A DNA stretch of 64,000 nucleotides from Myrica gale (Eukaryota > Streptophyta > Magnoliopsida > Fagales > Myricaceae): contig OZ005611.1 of assembly GCA_963930655.1 (NCBI GenBank), forward strand, positions 5,649,501-5,713,500, in the 5' to 3' direction. Made by a program: the position numbers and the translations under genes. Of the stretch, positions 62,706 to 64,000 are shown in pieces. Below the pieces are notes generated by a model. It saw only the letters and a program-made list of their open reading frames with translations. It was not told the DNA's origin and searched no databases. The first letter of the stretch is position 1, and every line of letters begins with the position of its first letter.

Positions 62706-64000
62706 TTATGTTCTCTTCCTTGACATGGATGTAGGATTTCCATCAAACAATTCCTCAATCAAAGTCTCAATATCTTCTGGCTGGTACTTTATATACTTCT
62801 CGCTCTGTCTACCCGGATCCAAGAACTGCTTGAACCTCCCCAAGAAAGATCGGTAAGCCGGAATCATCACCGCCGATATTGAAACCCGGAGCTCCGACTG
62901 AAGCTGCTCATCGCTCACCACCCACGTGCTCTGAGTCTTGTGTATCTCGTCGAACAAGGTGTTGAAGTTCTTGAACCTCTCCTTCAACACCACCTTTGAC
63001 ACCTTCCCATGGCCACCCGCGGCCTGAAGACCTTCGTGGTTAAGACACTGCAACACTTTACCCCATGTCTCTCTCTGATAGTTCTTGTGGTACTGTCTCA
63101 CCAACGACGACCGCTTTCTGCACCATGTATCTCCCATCAATTCGTGGATCTCCTTTGACCCTTTTATCTTCTGTAGGATGTACCGCCCATTGTTCATCAA
63201 GAAGACGTCGCGCAAAGAGTTGTCCCTGTACAGATTTGACTTCATATCGAGGTTCGAGTCGAGCAGTTCCATCACCGTCATCAACTGCACCGAAAACGGA
63301 GAAGTTTTAGGCGTCGACCCTTCATCGCATTCACCACCATCGTAGTACTCGTACTTGTATTTCTCGATCTCGAGGTGTTGTTGAAATACCTGCTCTAAGG
63401 TGTCCTTGTATTCACATGCGTACTTCATGTAGTTCATTACGTAGCGCGTCAATGGGTGCACCGCGCCACTAGGGACCGGGGTCCTCCCCTGGTCACTCTT
63501 AATCGAGTTTTCGAGGTCACAGAAAATGCTCACCGCGGCTTCTCCGAGCCGGGCCTTGGCCTCCGAGGCTTCAGATATCAACTCCTCTGGGAACGGATTA
63601 GCATCCATGGCCAGAATCAGATCACGCAGAGCTTCGTACATGTCGAGAAATTTGAACAACTTCTCTGCCGATCGCTTGGTCAAAGCAACCGCTTGAGCGA
63701 AATCCAGAAGCTGCAAAACGACAGGGCGAGCGAGATCGCTGAATAGAGTTCGAGATAGGGACGGATCGTTGGAGAAAACGGAATCATAGAATTTCTGCTC
63801 GCCCGGGAAGAGGTTTTTGGAGCATTGCTTGACGACGTTGATCCACGAGTCAATTTCTCCTTGCAAGGATTCCCATTGCATTCTCTGTACGTCGTCGATG
63901 CTTGTATAGTCACTTCCTAACTTGTTGAAAGCGGCTTTGAACGCGGTTCGCCTTGAGATGCAAAAAACCATGCGACACTCTTTCTCGTATCCGGCAAAGA
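62706..64000 (-). CDS. EXO70 exocyst subunit, C-terminal part (5' end beyond window)
   Basis: An open frame of 430 residues runs from the window edge to TAA at 62706. It continues upstream of the first ATG (FAGYEKECRMVFCISRRTAF, matching the EXO70 GYEKEC..V motif), so the gene starts outside. The visible part is the EXO70 helical-bundle domain: LTKRSAEKLFKFLDMYEALR, GAVHPLTRYVMNYMKYA, SVQLMTVMELLDSNLD, FLMNNGRYILQKIK, WRKRSS-like WCRKRSSLVRQYHKNYQRET and the end EKYIKYQPEDIETLIEELFD. A full protein would be 600-700 residues. EXO70 tethers secretory vesicles to the plasma membrane within the exocyst; plants have over twenty paralogues. It looks nearer the B/C/D groups than A1, but I cannot place it firmly. 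Confidence 0.93.
   Translation of the reverse strand, partial: FAGYEKECRMVFCISRRTAFKAAFNKLGSDYTSIDDVQRMQWESLQGEIDSWINVVKQCSKNLFPGEQKFYDSVFSNDPSLSRTLFSDLARPVVLQLLDFAQAVALTKRSAEKLFKFLDMYEALRDLILAMDANPFPEELISEASEAKARLGEAAVSIFCDLENSIKSDQGRTPVPSGAVHPLTRYVMNYMKYACEYKDTLEQVFQQHLEIEKYKYEYYDGGECDEGSTPKTSPFSVQLMTVMELLDSNLDMKSNLYRDNSLRDVFLMNNGRYILQKIKGSKEIHELMGDTWCRKRSSLVRQYHKNYQRETWGKVLQCLNHEGLQAAGGHGKVSKVVLKERFKNFNTLFDEIHKTQSTWVVSDEQLQSELRVSISAVMIPAYRSFLGRFKQFLDPGRQSEKYIKYQPEDIETLIEELFDGNPTSMSRKRT

Overview
This is a 64 kb piece of a flowering-plant nuclear genome, most likely a eudicot. Genes are split by short AT-rich GT...AG introns, the protein families are plant-specific (ACR, SAUR, CC-type glutaredoxin, IQ-BAG, EXA1-type GYF protein, EXO70, Ole e 1), and the spaces between genes are full of plant transposon debris. 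I cannot fix the species from the sequence alone. Exon boundaries below were derived by hand from splice consensus, reading frame and remembered family sequences; no alignment or transcript was available.

Layout. 1-243: 3' end of an ACT-repeat (ACR8-like) gene, plus strand. 3513-7684 (minus): complete seven-exon plastid cyclophilin CYP20-2, whose intron 4 holds three nested insertions. 8357-12105 (plus): ten-exon amidohydrolase-2 gene, head-to-head with CYP20-2, with a fresh 117 bp duplication of exon 2 and its donor. 12822-20264 (minus): eleven-exon GYF-domain translational regulator of the EXA1 type. 21578-21946 (minus): small secreted-protein gene broken by one in-frame stop. 24522-25784 (minus): intronless IQ-BAG co-chaperone with two perfect heat-shock elements upstream. 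27563-30938 (minus): decayed TRZ/ATZ-type amidohydrolase gene, truncated by an LTR-retrotransposon fragment. 38228-38707 (minus): SAUR. 42254-51016 (plus): unidentified spliced-gene remnant split by a young Ty1/copia element (44264-50809). 52673-53695 (minus): Ole e 1-like proline-rich cell-wall protein. 54437-56060: solo LTR with two tRNA-like segments. 58377-58766 (minus): CC-type glutaredoxin. 62706-64000 (minus): EXO70 exocyst subunit, running off the right edge.

The genes do not form a pathway or operon. Shared themes are stress and regulation (CYP20-2, BAG, EXA1, glutaredoxin, SAUR, EXO70), but this is ordinary plant gene order rather than a system. The right half is dominated by transposable elements. 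Several are defined completely, with termini and target-site duplications: a copia element, a solo LTR, two Mutator-like foldback elements, Tourist-like MITEs, a SINE and a hAT MITE. I found no CRISPR array, true rRNA or tRNA gene, or convincing novel multi-gene system. The most unusual observations are the in-frame exon duplication with two competing donors, the triple nest in CYP20-2, the 35 bp inverted repeat of a primer-binding site in the retroelement that broke the TRZ/ATZ gene, and the tRNA-like pair in the solo LTR.
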